DNA of 64,000 bases from Cercis canadensis (Eukaryota > Streptophyta > Magnoliopsida > Fabales > Fabaceae): NCBI GenBank assembly GCA_003255065.1, contig QAOA01008552.1, forward strand, positions 51,661 to 115,660, read 5' to 3'. A program made the position numbers and the translations under genes. Positions within the stretch are counted from its first letter, which is position 1, and each line of letters begins with the position of its first letter. Shown here piece after piece: positions 48,428 to 64,000 of this stretch. The notes beneath the pieces were generated by a model. It saw only the letters and a list, made by a program, of their open reading frames with translations, searched no databases and was not told the DNA's origin.

Positions 48428-49100
48428 AGCGTGTGCTAGAGAAAAAGGTGAAAACGCATATGAAAACAGTGTTTCTTAGAGAAAATGTTAATTGGAATGA
48501 GAGTTTTCTTCAAGAAACTCGAATCCAATCAGCATTTTCTTAAAAAAAAACTCTATTACCATTAGCATTTTCTTCAGTTCATTTTCGACTCTACAGTTAA
48601 AAACCCATTCCTCGTTTTTTTCAATATGAAACTGAGTTTTCTTTAACAAAACACACTTTTATTTTCATGCTTTCTGTTTAAAACGCGGTTTTGTTTAATG
48701 TTTTTATCATAAAGCACATTTTTGTTTTTTAAGCAAAAGAAACTAACTCATTTTAATAAATAGNAGCGTGTGCTAGAGAAAAAGGTGAAAACGCATATGA
48801 AAACAGTGTTTCTTAGAGAAAATGTTAATTGGAATGAGAGTTTTCTTCAAGAAACTCGAATCCAATCAGCATTTTCTTAAAAAAAAACTCTATTACCATT
48901 AGCATTTTCTTCAGTTCATTTTCGACTCTACAGTTAAAAACCCATTCCTCGTTTTTTTCAATATGAAACTGAGTTTTCTTTAACAAAACACACTTTTATT
49001 TTCATGCTTTCTGTTTAAAACGCGGTTTTGTTTAGTGTTTTTATCATAAAACACATTTTTGTTTTTTAAGCAAAAGAAACTAACTCATTTTAATAAATAG
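48428..49100. repeat. Direct duplication around a single N (48764)
   Basis: 48428-48763 and 48765-49100 are 336-bp copies with about two differences, joined by one N. This is the longest of the four such joins. It duplicates the right arm of the Mutator-like element, probably by assembly error. Confidence 0.9.
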
Positions 49101-49171
49101 TTTTAAAATCATTCTAAATTCGTAATTATTTTACTAAACAGTATTAATACTGTAAATTTACCTACAGGCTC

Positions 49172-49626
49172 ACACACTTTTCAGTAAAGAAACGGTTCAG
49201 ATCAAAACATCAAAATCTAAAGGTGGGGGACATTCCGCACATGAGGCAGCTCTGTTACACTGTATATTCTGCATAGACCACACCCCTCTCTGAACTCTTA
49301 GAATATTCGTATGCAGTGCGGCAAGCAAATAAGGTTAAGCCTCACATGTCAGAACTGTATGGGCTGCTATGCTACACTGCTTAAGAAAAGTTGTCAAAAA
49401 AATAAATAAAGATGTGACTTGTGTCACATCAAGAAATGTAGCATAGCACCTCATTCTTCTGATGAAGGACTTTGGATGTTAGGGGCAAAGGGGAATGCTC
49501 GAGTCTCAGTGGCGGTAGAAGCAGCAATGATTCTATTGATAAAAGAGTAAAGACTTTGGATTCTAGAGCTAAAGGTGAATGCTTTAATTGTCAGTGGTGG
49601 CAGAAGCAGGAAAGAGCAAAGCAAAG
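49172..49626 (+). promoter_or_regulatory. Promoter and leader of the WRNIP1-like gene
   Basis: A diverged tandem duplication with 84-bp offset (about 49464-49524 and 49548-49609; shared GACTTTGGAT, GGGAATGCT/GGTGAATGCT, TCAGTGG-GG-AGAAGCAG) lies just before the ATG. It carries the codons in front of the ATG, which stay open but lack an in-frame ATG. No TATA box was recognised. Confidence 0.55.
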
Positions 49627-51378
49627 ATGGAAATGCAACAGCTTTTGAGTATGGGTTTCCCCGACGAGTTGGCCGCCCAAGCCTTGGCTGCCACCGGCGG
49701 CCAATCCACCGTGAAAGCTACCGAATGGATCCTAACCCAAACCCAGAAATCCTCTCCCAATTCTGGCTCTGACCAACCCTCAAACCCGGCCCAGAACCCG
49801 AACCCATCTCCATTTCAACCCAAGCTTGACCGTTTCTTCCATTTCCAATCCAAGGGTCTCTCCCACAATGCTTCCTTTCCCACAGTCACAGCCATAGCAG
49901 ACCTAGAAGAAGAAGAAGAAGGAATAGAGGAATTAACCCCACCCAAGCGCGTTAAACAGAGTTCTGGGTTCTTTCTGAATCGTTTTCATCAGAAAACTGT
50001 AGAGAAGGAGAAGAAACAGCACCACGAGCCGTTATATGAGCGTATGCGTCCCCGGACCTTAAACGACGTCGTGGGTCAGGACCATCTTCTGGCAACTAGT
50101 TCTCTGCTTCGCTCTGCGATTGAAAGGAATCGTCTTCCTTCTATTGTCTTCTGGGGTCCTCCTGGTACTGGTAAGACTTCTATTGCCAAAGCCATTGTTA
50201 ATTCAGCGAGTTTACAGAAACAACGACAATGCCCTTGTTATAGGTTTGTTTCATTTTCTGCTGTAACTAGTGGGGTTAAAGATGTGAGGGATGCAGTTGA
50301 GGAAGCTAGGAAGTTGAGAGTTAAGAGTAACCAAAGAACTGTGTTGTTTGTAGATGAGGTTCATAGGTTTAACAAGTCTCAGCAGGACTCTTTCTTACCT
50401 GTCATTGAAGATGGGAGCATTGTGTTTATTGGGGCCACTACTGAGAACCCTTCTTTCCATTTAATCACCCCTTTGTTGTCTAGGTGTCGTGTGCTTACCC
50501 TTAACCCCTTAAAACCCTACCATGTTGCATTGTTGCTAAAGCGGGCCGTGAATGATTTGGAGAAAGGGTTGGTGCAAAGTGTTGATTTTCAAGTTGATGT
50601 AAGTGAGGTTGTGATTGATTTTATAGCCAACAACTGTGATGGTGATGCTCGGGTGGCGTTGAATGCCTTGGAGATTTCTGCTATCACAGCAGCTGCGCGG
50701 GTAGATGTTAAGCAATCTAAAGCGGTTGTTGAAAAAGAAGACATGGGTGTTCATGCAAATGAGGAAAATAGGGTTGGTCCATCTGCTGCTGTTGTTACCC
50801 TTGACGATGCTAAGGAGGCACTTCAGTGCAAGCACCTTGCTTATGATAAAGCTGGGGAAGAGCACTATAATCTTATTAGTGCTCTGCACAAATCTATGAG
50901 GGGAAGTGATGCTAATGCCGCAATTTATTGGTTGGCAAGAATGTTAGAAGGAGGCGAAGAGCCTCTTTACATTGCAAGGAGACTCGTAAGATTTGCAAGT
51001 GAGGATGTTGGGTTGGCTGATCCATCTGCTCTCAATCAGGCTGTTTCCTGCTACCAAGCTTGCCATTTTATAGGCATGCCTGAGTGCAATGTGATTCTTG
51101 CACAGTGTGTTGCTTACTTGGCCTTAGCTCCTAAATCCATTGCTGTTTATCGAGCAATAGGAGCTGCTCAGAAGGTGGTAAAGGAATCGGTTGGACAGAA
51201 TGAAGGAGTGCCACTTCATCTTAGGAATGCACCAACCAAACTAATGAAGGAACTCGGGTATGGGAAGGGATACATATACCCTCCTGATAATCCCTCTTTA
51301 ACACAGAGCTACTTACCACCCTCACTTCAAGAGTACAAGTTCCTTGATTGGCCTGACAGGAATACCTCTGAAGAATAA
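49627..51378 (+). CDS. WRNIP1: WRNIP1/MGS1/RarA AAA+ ATPase with UBA domain
   Basis: This nuclear ATPase of the RarA/Mgs1/WRNIP1 clamp-loader-like family acts at stalled replication forks. It is a single exon of 583 aa. I take the first ATG, 49627, because the frame upstream (from 49588) has no ATG. Residues 1-45 form a UBA-like domain (QQLLSMGFPDELAAQALAAT), where animal WRNIP1 has a UBZ zinc finger. A linker of about 80 residues includes an EEEEE patch. The AAA+ core starts with MRPRTLNDVVGQDHLL, followed by Walker A GPPGTGKTS (177-185), Walker B VLFVDEVH (239-246), sensor 1 GATTENPSF and the LLSRCRVL region. The C-terminal MgsA/RarA tetramerisation domain follows (EHYNLISALHKSMRGSD, YWLARMLEGGE, RRLVRFASEDVGLADP). 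All catalytic motifs are intact. Confidence 0.95.
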   Translation: MEMQQLLSMGFPDELAAQALAATGGQSTVKATEWILTQTQKSSPNSGSDQPSNPAQNPNPSPFQPKLDRFFHFQSKGLSHNASFPTVTAIADLEEEEEGIEELTPPKRVKQSSGFFLNRFHQKTVEKEKKQHHEPLYERMRPRTLNDVVGQDHLLATSSLLRSAIERNRLPSIVFWGPPGTGKTSIAKAIVNSASLQKQRQCPCYRFVSFSAVTSGVKDVRDAVEEARKLRVKSNQRTVLFVDEVHRFNKSQQDSFLPVIEDGSIVFIGATTENPSFHLITPLLSRCRVLTLNPLKPYHVALLLKRAVNDLEKGLVQSVDFQVDVSEVVIDFIANNCDGDARVALNALEISAITAAARVDVKQSKAVVEKEDMGVHANEENRVGPSAAVVTLDDAKEALQCKHLAYDKAGEEHYNLISALHKSMRGSDANAAIYWLARMLEGGEEPLYIARRLVRFASEDVGLADPSALNQAVSCYQACHFIGMPECNVILAQCVAYLALAPKSIAVYRAIGAAQKVVKESVGQNEGVPLHLRNAPTKLMKELGYGKGYIYPPDNPSLTQSYLPPSLQEYKFLDWPDRNTSEE

Positions 51379-53515
51379 AAATATTAAATCTGCGTTGGGA
51401 GTTTTTTTTTGTTAAATTATTCATAGGCAATGCTAGGTACTCCTTTACTTCTTTATATATATATATATATATTCTGCTTTTGATGTTGCTAAGAAACATG
51501 GCAACAATGACAAGAAAGTGGTAAGTTTACCTATATCATTTAATTAAATGCATAGTGCCCTTTTTGACCTCACATTTACTAAGGTGCGTGCTTAACTTCA
51601 TTTTTGACCTCTCATTTTGTATTTTGCACCTATGCTATTGTATTGGGTTTCCATATATGACTTCATGCATTAAGTAATGGCGCTATATCTTTTCTGAAAT
51701 GTGTCAAACAGATGACATCTTTCCTTGCTTGCATGCGAAGTGACTCAGAACAAAAAGAGACAAGAAACCTGTTTATCTGATTCTAAAATCAAATGAGACT
51801 CTTTTTGAAGCATACTGAGAGAGATTTTAATTAGTTGGCTGCAAATTTTGCTGCAACTACAATGGCATATTGCTGAGGTGAACGCATTGCATTTCTAAAT
51901 CATATAAGATTTTTTTTTTTCAGAAGTTATTGTAATAACCTTTTCAAACATGGTGGAAATTTTATTGAATTTATTGTGCACCACAGGTGAATAAAAGGAA
52001 GATCTCTTTCTAATTATTAGCTAATTTTATCTGCTTTTAAAATCGGCATACTCATACCATGTCATGAATATGAATATTTTGAATCTATTTCATGTTCCAA
52101 GGGCTTCTTTCTCTCTATGTATGTGTAGTACTGTAAAGAGGGGCTTCACCCTCTTCCCATCCTCATACCATGTCATGAATAGGAATATGAATAATTTATG
52201 TACTTCTAGATTTCAATTCTTTTCTTCAATAATTATTGCTTCTAATATAGCTACTAGCTATTGTCATAATACCGTTACCTCCTCTCCACTTGCTTTTTCC
52301 TATCTACAGAAAAGTTGTTTATGCCATATCCAAAGTCCTTATGTCCTTTGGATATTGTCTGGAACTTATTTAATATCTAGAAAAAAAAGCTCTCTCTCTC
52401 TCTTTGTGTCTCTCTCTCTCACACACACACTTGCATTTTCATGCTGGTGATTGCTGAATGAGAATTTATAGAGCAGCTTTGGAGGAAGTGTTGGCGTAAG
52501 AAGATCAAAGGACCTTGTTTGTAGGAGGCAGAACTATTTCTACCTTATCAAGCTTCTGGTCTTGCTTGCAAATCCTTTTTCACATGGAAGCATGTCATGG
52601 TCAGTCTCAGTGTTTGCGATTCTCAGAATTAATTCAGCTAGTTGATGATTCATTTGGTCTTTGTCCAAGAAATTGTTTTAAATAGAATAATCTTGTTATG
52701 TTTGTCATCTAAAATTGCCATATCTATGCATGTGTATTAGCCTCCCTTTTGTTGCAAGAGAAGGATTTGCATTAGACATTTTTTTGAGGAAGTTTTCAAG
52801 AATCACGATGCCATACAGTAAGCTATATTCCTATGGTGATTTTAAATTTGGAAGTCTGATTTTTAGTTATTTTGCATATAAAACTTATAGTACTTTATTG
52901 AATGTGCAACATTGGATCAGACTACTTCAAGTAATTAGCTATGGAATTAGTGGTTGCAAGGGCAGCTTAGAAGTCTATATGAAATGGTGCTACTGTATCA
53001 GAAGATCTAAAGATTGTTGAAGAGCAAGCTTTCATGTTACATGCTGAAGACCTACTACTTACTCTGCTGGGATAGGTGTTACATGGCAAATGACAGGCCA
53101 TGGAGTGTCTAAGAACTTTAAAGGTGGGGGATGTTTGGAGCTCAGGAGCTTTTGGAAGTTTTACTGCTAACACATACCAGATAAAAAGTGAAATTCCAGC
53201 AAATGATGAAAAGAGGAAGCATAAATTTGATGCCAATCTTGCCATTGTCAATCTTATTGCAGTTCCTATTGTTGAGATCCCAATGTTGCCACTGTTAATA
53301 GAAATGTTACTGTATAGGATTATTATGCTATAGTAAAACTATGTTCAGAATAGCTTTTGCTGTTCTGGAGAATATTTTCATACCAACATCTCTTGATAAT
53401 CCTTGAATATTAAATAGTGAGTTATGTTTCGCAGGTTGTCACTTTATTGTCGATGTATACGAATATTCTGTTGCATTTATGCTTTTATAGATTTCAAGTT
53501 GAAATATTGGTACTT
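51379..53515. other. Intergenic DNA downstream of the WRNIP1-like gene
   Basis: About 2.1 kb. An (AT)n run lies at 51453-51472 and CT/CA runs at about 52388-52430. Several frames of 75-130 codons exist but none shows a domain, codon bias or splice-compatible neighbour. I see no gene. Confidence 0.45.
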
Positions 53516-53687
53516 AGTATTATGTCTACCAAGGGGCTGATAAGGATTGAAACACTTAGTTTGTAAGGTTTAGGTTTGAATCTTACTCTTATTAGTCCTA
53601 GATTTGAATCTTACTTTTAAGAGTCTTCTTTTAATAGGCAATTTGTAAGTACCACTCTTAATAAAAAAAAAAAAAAAAGTATTATGT
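53516..53687 (+). mobile_element. SINE-like retroposon with 10-bp target duplication
   Basis: The element 53526-53677 has a GGTTTGAATCTTA B-box-like motif, a related AGATTTGAATCTTAC motif about 35 bp later, and a 16-A tail. It is flanked by AGTATTATGT at 53516-53525 and 53678-53687. The A-box is poor, so the class is less certain than the insertion itself. Confidence 0.65.
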
Positions 53688-54339
53688 GTGTCAAGTCATT
53701 AGCAGGAAAGCATTAAATTTTGTAGTAGTAATATATGACTTATGTTAATGCCAATCATCTGCCTATTCTCACCTTATTTGTAGTATTAATAGATGTGGAA
53801 TCTAAATGCCAATGGTCAATTTATTCTCAACTTAATGGTAGGCTACCGCCAATATGAACCAGCCGTTATAACAAAAATCATAGGCACCTTCATCCCTATT
53901 CAAACTTTGACTTGCCCATAAACATTATCTAATAATAAAAAAGAGGTTTCTTATATATTTTTTGTATTTAAATGATATGTTATGTCACATGAGAATAGTT
54001 AATGTATAAATAACATATATACAAGTTAATTATTTTTAAGTTTGTTTTTGAGAAAATAAAATAAATTATTTTTTATATATAATAAAATATGAAAATTTCA
54101 CATACTTATTATGTCAGTGTGATATAGTATACTCATATAATATCATAAAATCTTTAAATAATAAATAATATTTTTATTCATAAACAAATATTATTATCTC
54201 AAAATATCTTTTTTAATTCTATTTTTGTAAATAAATATTGTTGATATAAATAAAAAATAACTGTACTTGGACTTCAGCAATTCTTGACAATTTTTAATAT
54301 TGCTGCATTAATCAAGAATCATAGGGATAAGATCATTGA
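53688..54339. other. AT-rich gene-free stretch
   Basis: Very AT-rich (about 53930-54250), no features recognised. Confidence 0.45.
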
Positions 54340-54493
54340 GGAAGAGGAAGAGGCGCAGCTCGAGTGGTGAGCATGATACCCAATCAGAGGCTGATCCCCT
54401 CATGTCCAGGGTTCAACCTGCAATCCAAATAAAATGAGCACAAAGTGCTCATCATTTGCCTATAGTTGTTTTTTTTTCTGGAAGAAAAAGAGG
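54340..54493 (+). mobile_element. tRNA-derived SINE (second family)
   Basis: 54354-54479 has an A-box-like CAGCTCGAGTGGTGAGCATG and a B-box-like GGGTTCAACC at normal spacing, and ends in a T-rich tail. Flanks GGAAGAGGAAGAGG (54340-54353) and GGAAGAAAAAGAGG (54480-54493) match at 12 of 14 positions and are probably the aged target duplication. Confidence 0.65.
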
Positions 54494-54531
54494 GATCAAA
54501 TTAGTGGGAGGGAGTAGGACAATCATGAAGC

Positions 54532-54664
54532 AATGTAGCACTATTCCTATCCTGTTAGATGAGTTCGGATGAAACCCACCAAGTAATATTTGTGTTATTG
54601 AAAAGATTTTGAAAACTAAGTCTTTCAATATATGCCAATTTAAGAGGTCCTGGTGCTACCCCAT
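54532..54664. mobile_element. MITE related to the one in KRR1 intron 11
   Basis: Ends AATGTAGCACTATTCC and (right, reverse-complemented) ATGGGGTAGCACC resemble the GGGTAGCGCTACC ends of the copy at 26657. The core GTGTTATTGAAAAGATTTTG with CTAAGTC-TTCAATAT aligns with that copy. Confidence 0.5.
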
Positions 54665-55036
54665 ATTTGATAATTGATAATTATAAGATAGCAATCCCCT
54701 CTGCAGCCTAGCATCCTTCTTACTATTTCAAATATAAGATTCAAGCCAGTTTATTTTCTTTGTGCATTCAGAACACAAAAGAATTGACTGTTAGCATCAC
54801 GTTATTGTATTTATTTTTCAGGATTTCACCCTCTACATAGATGACATTTTCAAAACATTGATTTACAGTTCACCTACTAGAATTGTGGCTTACCATAACA
54901 AGCATCAATGACACACTCAAGAATAAAAAGAAAGAGAAAGAAAGAAAGAAAAAAGCTCTCTTAGTTATTAAAGGAGTGACAAAGTGGGGGACATGGAAAT
55001 GAGGAGAGGAAAAACTGGAAAAAATAAAAATAAAAA
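54665..55036. other. 3' flank of the coproporphyrinogen oxidase gene
   Basis: This should hold the 3' untranslated region on the minus strand. A purine-rich AGAAAGAAAGAAAG run lies at about 54927-54950. No gene is seen. Confidence 0.4.
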
Positions 55037-61651
<6,615 letters not shown>

Positions 61652-61713
61652 TCTTGGAAATGGGTTTTTGCCCAATCTGGGTCTTAGCGTGAGATTGAAT
61701 TGAAAAATGCAGT

Positions 61714-61722
61714 CTTTATATA
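61714..61722 (-). promoter_or_regulatory. TATA box of the coproporphyrinogen oxidase gene
   Basis: TATATAAAG on the minus strand lies about 63 bp before the ATG at 61651. Transcription should start near 61685-61692, giving a leader of about 35-40 nt. Confidence 0.65.
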
Positions 61723-63779
61723 GAGAAGGTTGGAATTGAAATACAGTGGTGATTACAGAGATAAGGTTTTTCGAACTGACTTTTGGTATTGTACCTCTCT
61801 TGGAAACAAGTGGCAACCTGTTTCTAGCAGCGGCAAATGTGAAATACGTTAGGCTATACGTACTACGCCCATGGAATTAGAATAAAGAAAGAGAATGTGA
61901 ATTCAAGTATTCAACTCTCCGTTGTTAGCTCATTGGAGCGTGTGCTTATGAGGTGGTCTACTTACTCCTTTTTCATGTTGAAATCTCTTTGATCACAATT
62001 ATTTTTAGATCTTTGTTATGGGGTATGGGATTTTTATTTTTTTATGTTAATCAGAAAGTATTTAATTTTAATTATTTATTTTTGAATAATCCAAATTAAA
62101 TATTTTTATATCGTTTATTAATCTTATCATTTCAAGATCATCTCCTAATATGCTAGAACCACCTTTTATTTACGAACAAAAAATTCTTAAAAGAAAAAAG
62201 GAAAAAGATGATAATTATATTGTTGAATGTTAAATAATATTTGAGTGCTTTTAGTATAAAAATTGTTAAATATATGGGACGGGAATGAAATGTTGAAATA
62301 TACGTATGAGTATAATATATTTTTTTATCAAAAAAAAAAATTAAACATATTCTTTATAACATGGACCTAATTAATATATAAAAAAAATTCATACAAATAT
62401 ATTACATTTTATAATGATAAGTTTTTTTATATAAAATATGGATTTTATATAGTATTTTTAATATATTAACATAAGTATTAGAGCATATTGTATTGATTAA
62501 AACTAAAAGCAAAGTTTATTTTTAATCAAAACACTGATTATATTTTTTTGATAAGACAAAATACCTAATATTGAATTTATTGTTACGTATAAGTCATATC
62601 TCAAAATACTTAATATTTATAAAAATTATTAATTTTAATTACAAAAAAAGATAATAATAGAATAATAAAAATTTAGAGTTAAGATCAAAGTTATATTCAC
62701 ATTAACTACAAGTGTAAAGAAGAGAAAATACATGTCTGTCTATGTTAGATCAAAAAATATATAAAGAAAAAAAGTTCATTAAACCAATGAGATATTAGGT
62801 CAAGGGTTCTAACCTAGCTCATTGCCACCATGCAACCAAAAAAGCCAATAAGAAAATGAGTGTTTTATTCTTCAAAACTGTATAGAATATTTTATACGTC
62901 GTTTTTTACGGGATCATTCAATCAAACATGTATTTTACTGATTCTTGACTTTGATATGCCAAATGAAAATTTTATTAAAAATTACAGATATATATGTATA
63001 ATACAATATTATATGAATTTTAATTAACTATGATTAAAATTGTATGTAGGACTGTTATATTTCATTTTAAAGTGTAATTACAAAAGTACTCTCATGCACA
63101 TCTTAAAATAAAATAACCTTATATATCAATACATGATAACTATATTCACTTTTGCATGACAATCACATACATATTAAAGTTACATTGGTATTTTGGTAAT
63201 TATATTTTAAAATATTTTTTTTTGTACTAATTATATTTTAAAATATGACAATGTTACAAGCACTTATAAAAAAAAGTTTTAGGTTTAAATAAACTTTTGG
63301 TCTCCTAGGTTTAAATATATATTTTATGGGATGTTTGGTAAACTTTGATAAGCAATTGAATAGAAAATAATATTTTTCATTTGGACAAAAATATCTATAT
63401 TCTTTTATTAAAGAAAAAAGTTCATAATTTTTTTTTTGTCTTCACTTTTCTCTGAAATTGGACATCCCAATTTTCTTCCTCTGCCGTCACCACCGACGGG
63501 AGACTCCATCTCATCCTTTTGTCCTCACAAGTGACCTGCATACTTAATAAATCTATCTCTGTTGGAACTTTTTTAAACCAATATTAATTTTGTTGATGTT
63601 AATTCATAATAGATATTGAATTTTTATTTTTGTTATCTTTTATCTAAATAAATAAATTATTATTATTAGAAGTAGTTTATCATTAGGATTGAGTTTACCT
63701 CTCTTAATTTATCTTAGTCAAGTTTTATCATTGAGGTGTTTTCACAATTTTGTTTGATTCTCGTTCGTGTTTTGCTAGA
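61723..63779. other. AT-rich intergenic DNA between CPX1 and NAA50
   Basis: The two genes are divergent. Most of the stretch is AT-rich noncoding DNA. A possible old SINE B-box (minus strand, GGTTAGAACCCTTGACC, about 62795-62811) is seen. 63470-63535 is more GC-rich and may belong to the NAA50 leader or promoter. No gene is supported. Confidence 0.45.
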
Positions 63780-63936
63780 ATGGGGGTTGGTCGTGAAGTC
63801 TCAATCTCACTTGATGGCGTGAGGGACAAGAATTTGATGATGCTGAAGAAGCTCAACACAGCTCAATTCCCTGTTCGTTACAATGATAAAGACTACTATG
63901 CTGATGCCATTGCTTCTGGCGAATTTACTAAACTAG
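63780..63936 (+). CDS. NAA50: N-alpha-acetyltransferase NAA50, first exon (partial)
   Basis: Translation starts MGVGREVSISLDGVRDKNLM and continues through KKLNTAQFPVRYNDKDYYAD to FTKL, the conserved start of plant NAA50, a GNAT-fold acetyltransferase that with the NatA complex acetylates N-termini beginning with Met. The donor TAG|GTTC at 63936/63937 splits the codon after KL (phase 1), as expected for the family's next residue Ala. The acetyl-CoA-binding motif (R/Q-x-x-G-x-G/A) lies in later exons outside the window. A longer frame upstream has an ATG at 63750, but the family begins at MG, so I use 63780. Confidence 0.92.
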
Positions 63937-64000
63937 GTTCAATCTATTGCTTAATGATTTATTTTATCCTTATATAGTTGTCCTAGATTTTTTTTTTTAA

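Larger units (their letters stand above)
44512..49171. mobile_element. Composite Mutator-like element with telomere-like core
   Basis: The element 44521-49162 is flanked by a perfect 9-bp direct repeat TACAGGCTC (44512-44520, 49163-49171), the target-site length of Mutator. The left terminus GACAAATTTACAG pairs with the right terminus GGTAAATTTACAG (reverse-complemented). The inverted similarity continues inward through TAAATAGTTT, ATGAGTTAGTTT and the ATCATAAA/TTTAAAC blocks, interrupted on the left by a solo LTR at 44626-47047. The core 47350-48350 is a degenerate CCCTAAA array that switches strand. No transposase is visible. Without the LTR and the assembly duplication at 48764 the element is about 1.9 kb. 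Confidence 0.78.

Noticed and set aside
52064..53333. Several frames of 75-130 codons downstream of the WRNIP1-like gene
   Set aside because: No domain, signal or splice-compatible partner; composition like intergenic DNA.
61652..61816. Upstream in-frame ATG of CPX1 at 61816
   Set aside because: A TATA box at 61714-61722 places transcription start after it, and the added residues do not resemble a transit peptide.
63750..63779. Upstream ATG extension of NAA50
   Set aside because: Plant NAA50 proteins begin at the MG(V/A)GRE motif; the added ten residues have no counterpart.

Overview
This is nuclear DNA of a eudicot plant, probably a woody rosid, though the species cannot be fixed from sequence alone. 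The evidence is intron-rich genes with GT-AG junctions, long AT-rich intergenic DNA, plant-type paralogues (S-domain receptor kinase, plastid-targeted coproporphyrinogen oxidase, plant NAA50) and layered plant transposons. Exon coordinates were worked out by hand from splice sites and reading-frame continuity; every complete multi-exon model below closes in frame.

Layout. 1-280 is the 3' tail of a Ty3-type LTR. 297-15160 is a tandem cluster of G-type lectin S-receptor-like kinases: one intact seven-exon gene (4361-7934, 830 aa) and three decayed copies, one of them carrying a solo copia LTR. 15590-16860 holds a copia LTR fragment and a broken RING-H2 gene. 17748-19959 is a two-exon TMEM245/AI-2E-like membrane protein. 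20100-26430 has no gene, only transposon debris, including a LINE RNase H fragment. On the minus strand lie KRR1 (26434-33886, 12 coding exons plus a leader exon) and a seven-bladed RCC1-repeat protein with an organelle-type N-terminus (36866-40484, 6 exons). 40670-49171 is a transposon nest: a MITE, two related hAT-type elements with 8-bp target duplications, and a Mutator-like element with a perfect 9-bp target duplication, long inverted arms, a telomere-like core and an inserted solo LTR. 49627-51378 is a single-exon WRNIP1/MGS1/RarA AAA+ ATPase with an N-terminal UBA domain. On the minus strand, 55037-61651 is coproporphyrinogen III oxidase (8 exons, 400 aa) with a LINE in intron 4. The first exon of NAA50 starts at 63780 and runs off the window.

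The genes are unrelated housekeeping functions: ribosome assembly (KRR1), genome maintenance (WRNIP1), tetrapyrrole synthesis (CPOX), N-terminal acetylation (NAA50) and probably organelle RNA or protein function (RCC1). Only the receptor kinases form a functional cluster, evolving by duplication and decay.

Assembly caution. Seven single Ns occur. Four (7412, 9740, 12931, 48764) are flanked by near-identical direct copies of 170-336 bp, which looks like unmerged contig ends rather than biology. I found no convincing new multi-gene system. The strongest candidate for something undescribed is the composite Mutator-like element at 44521-49162.
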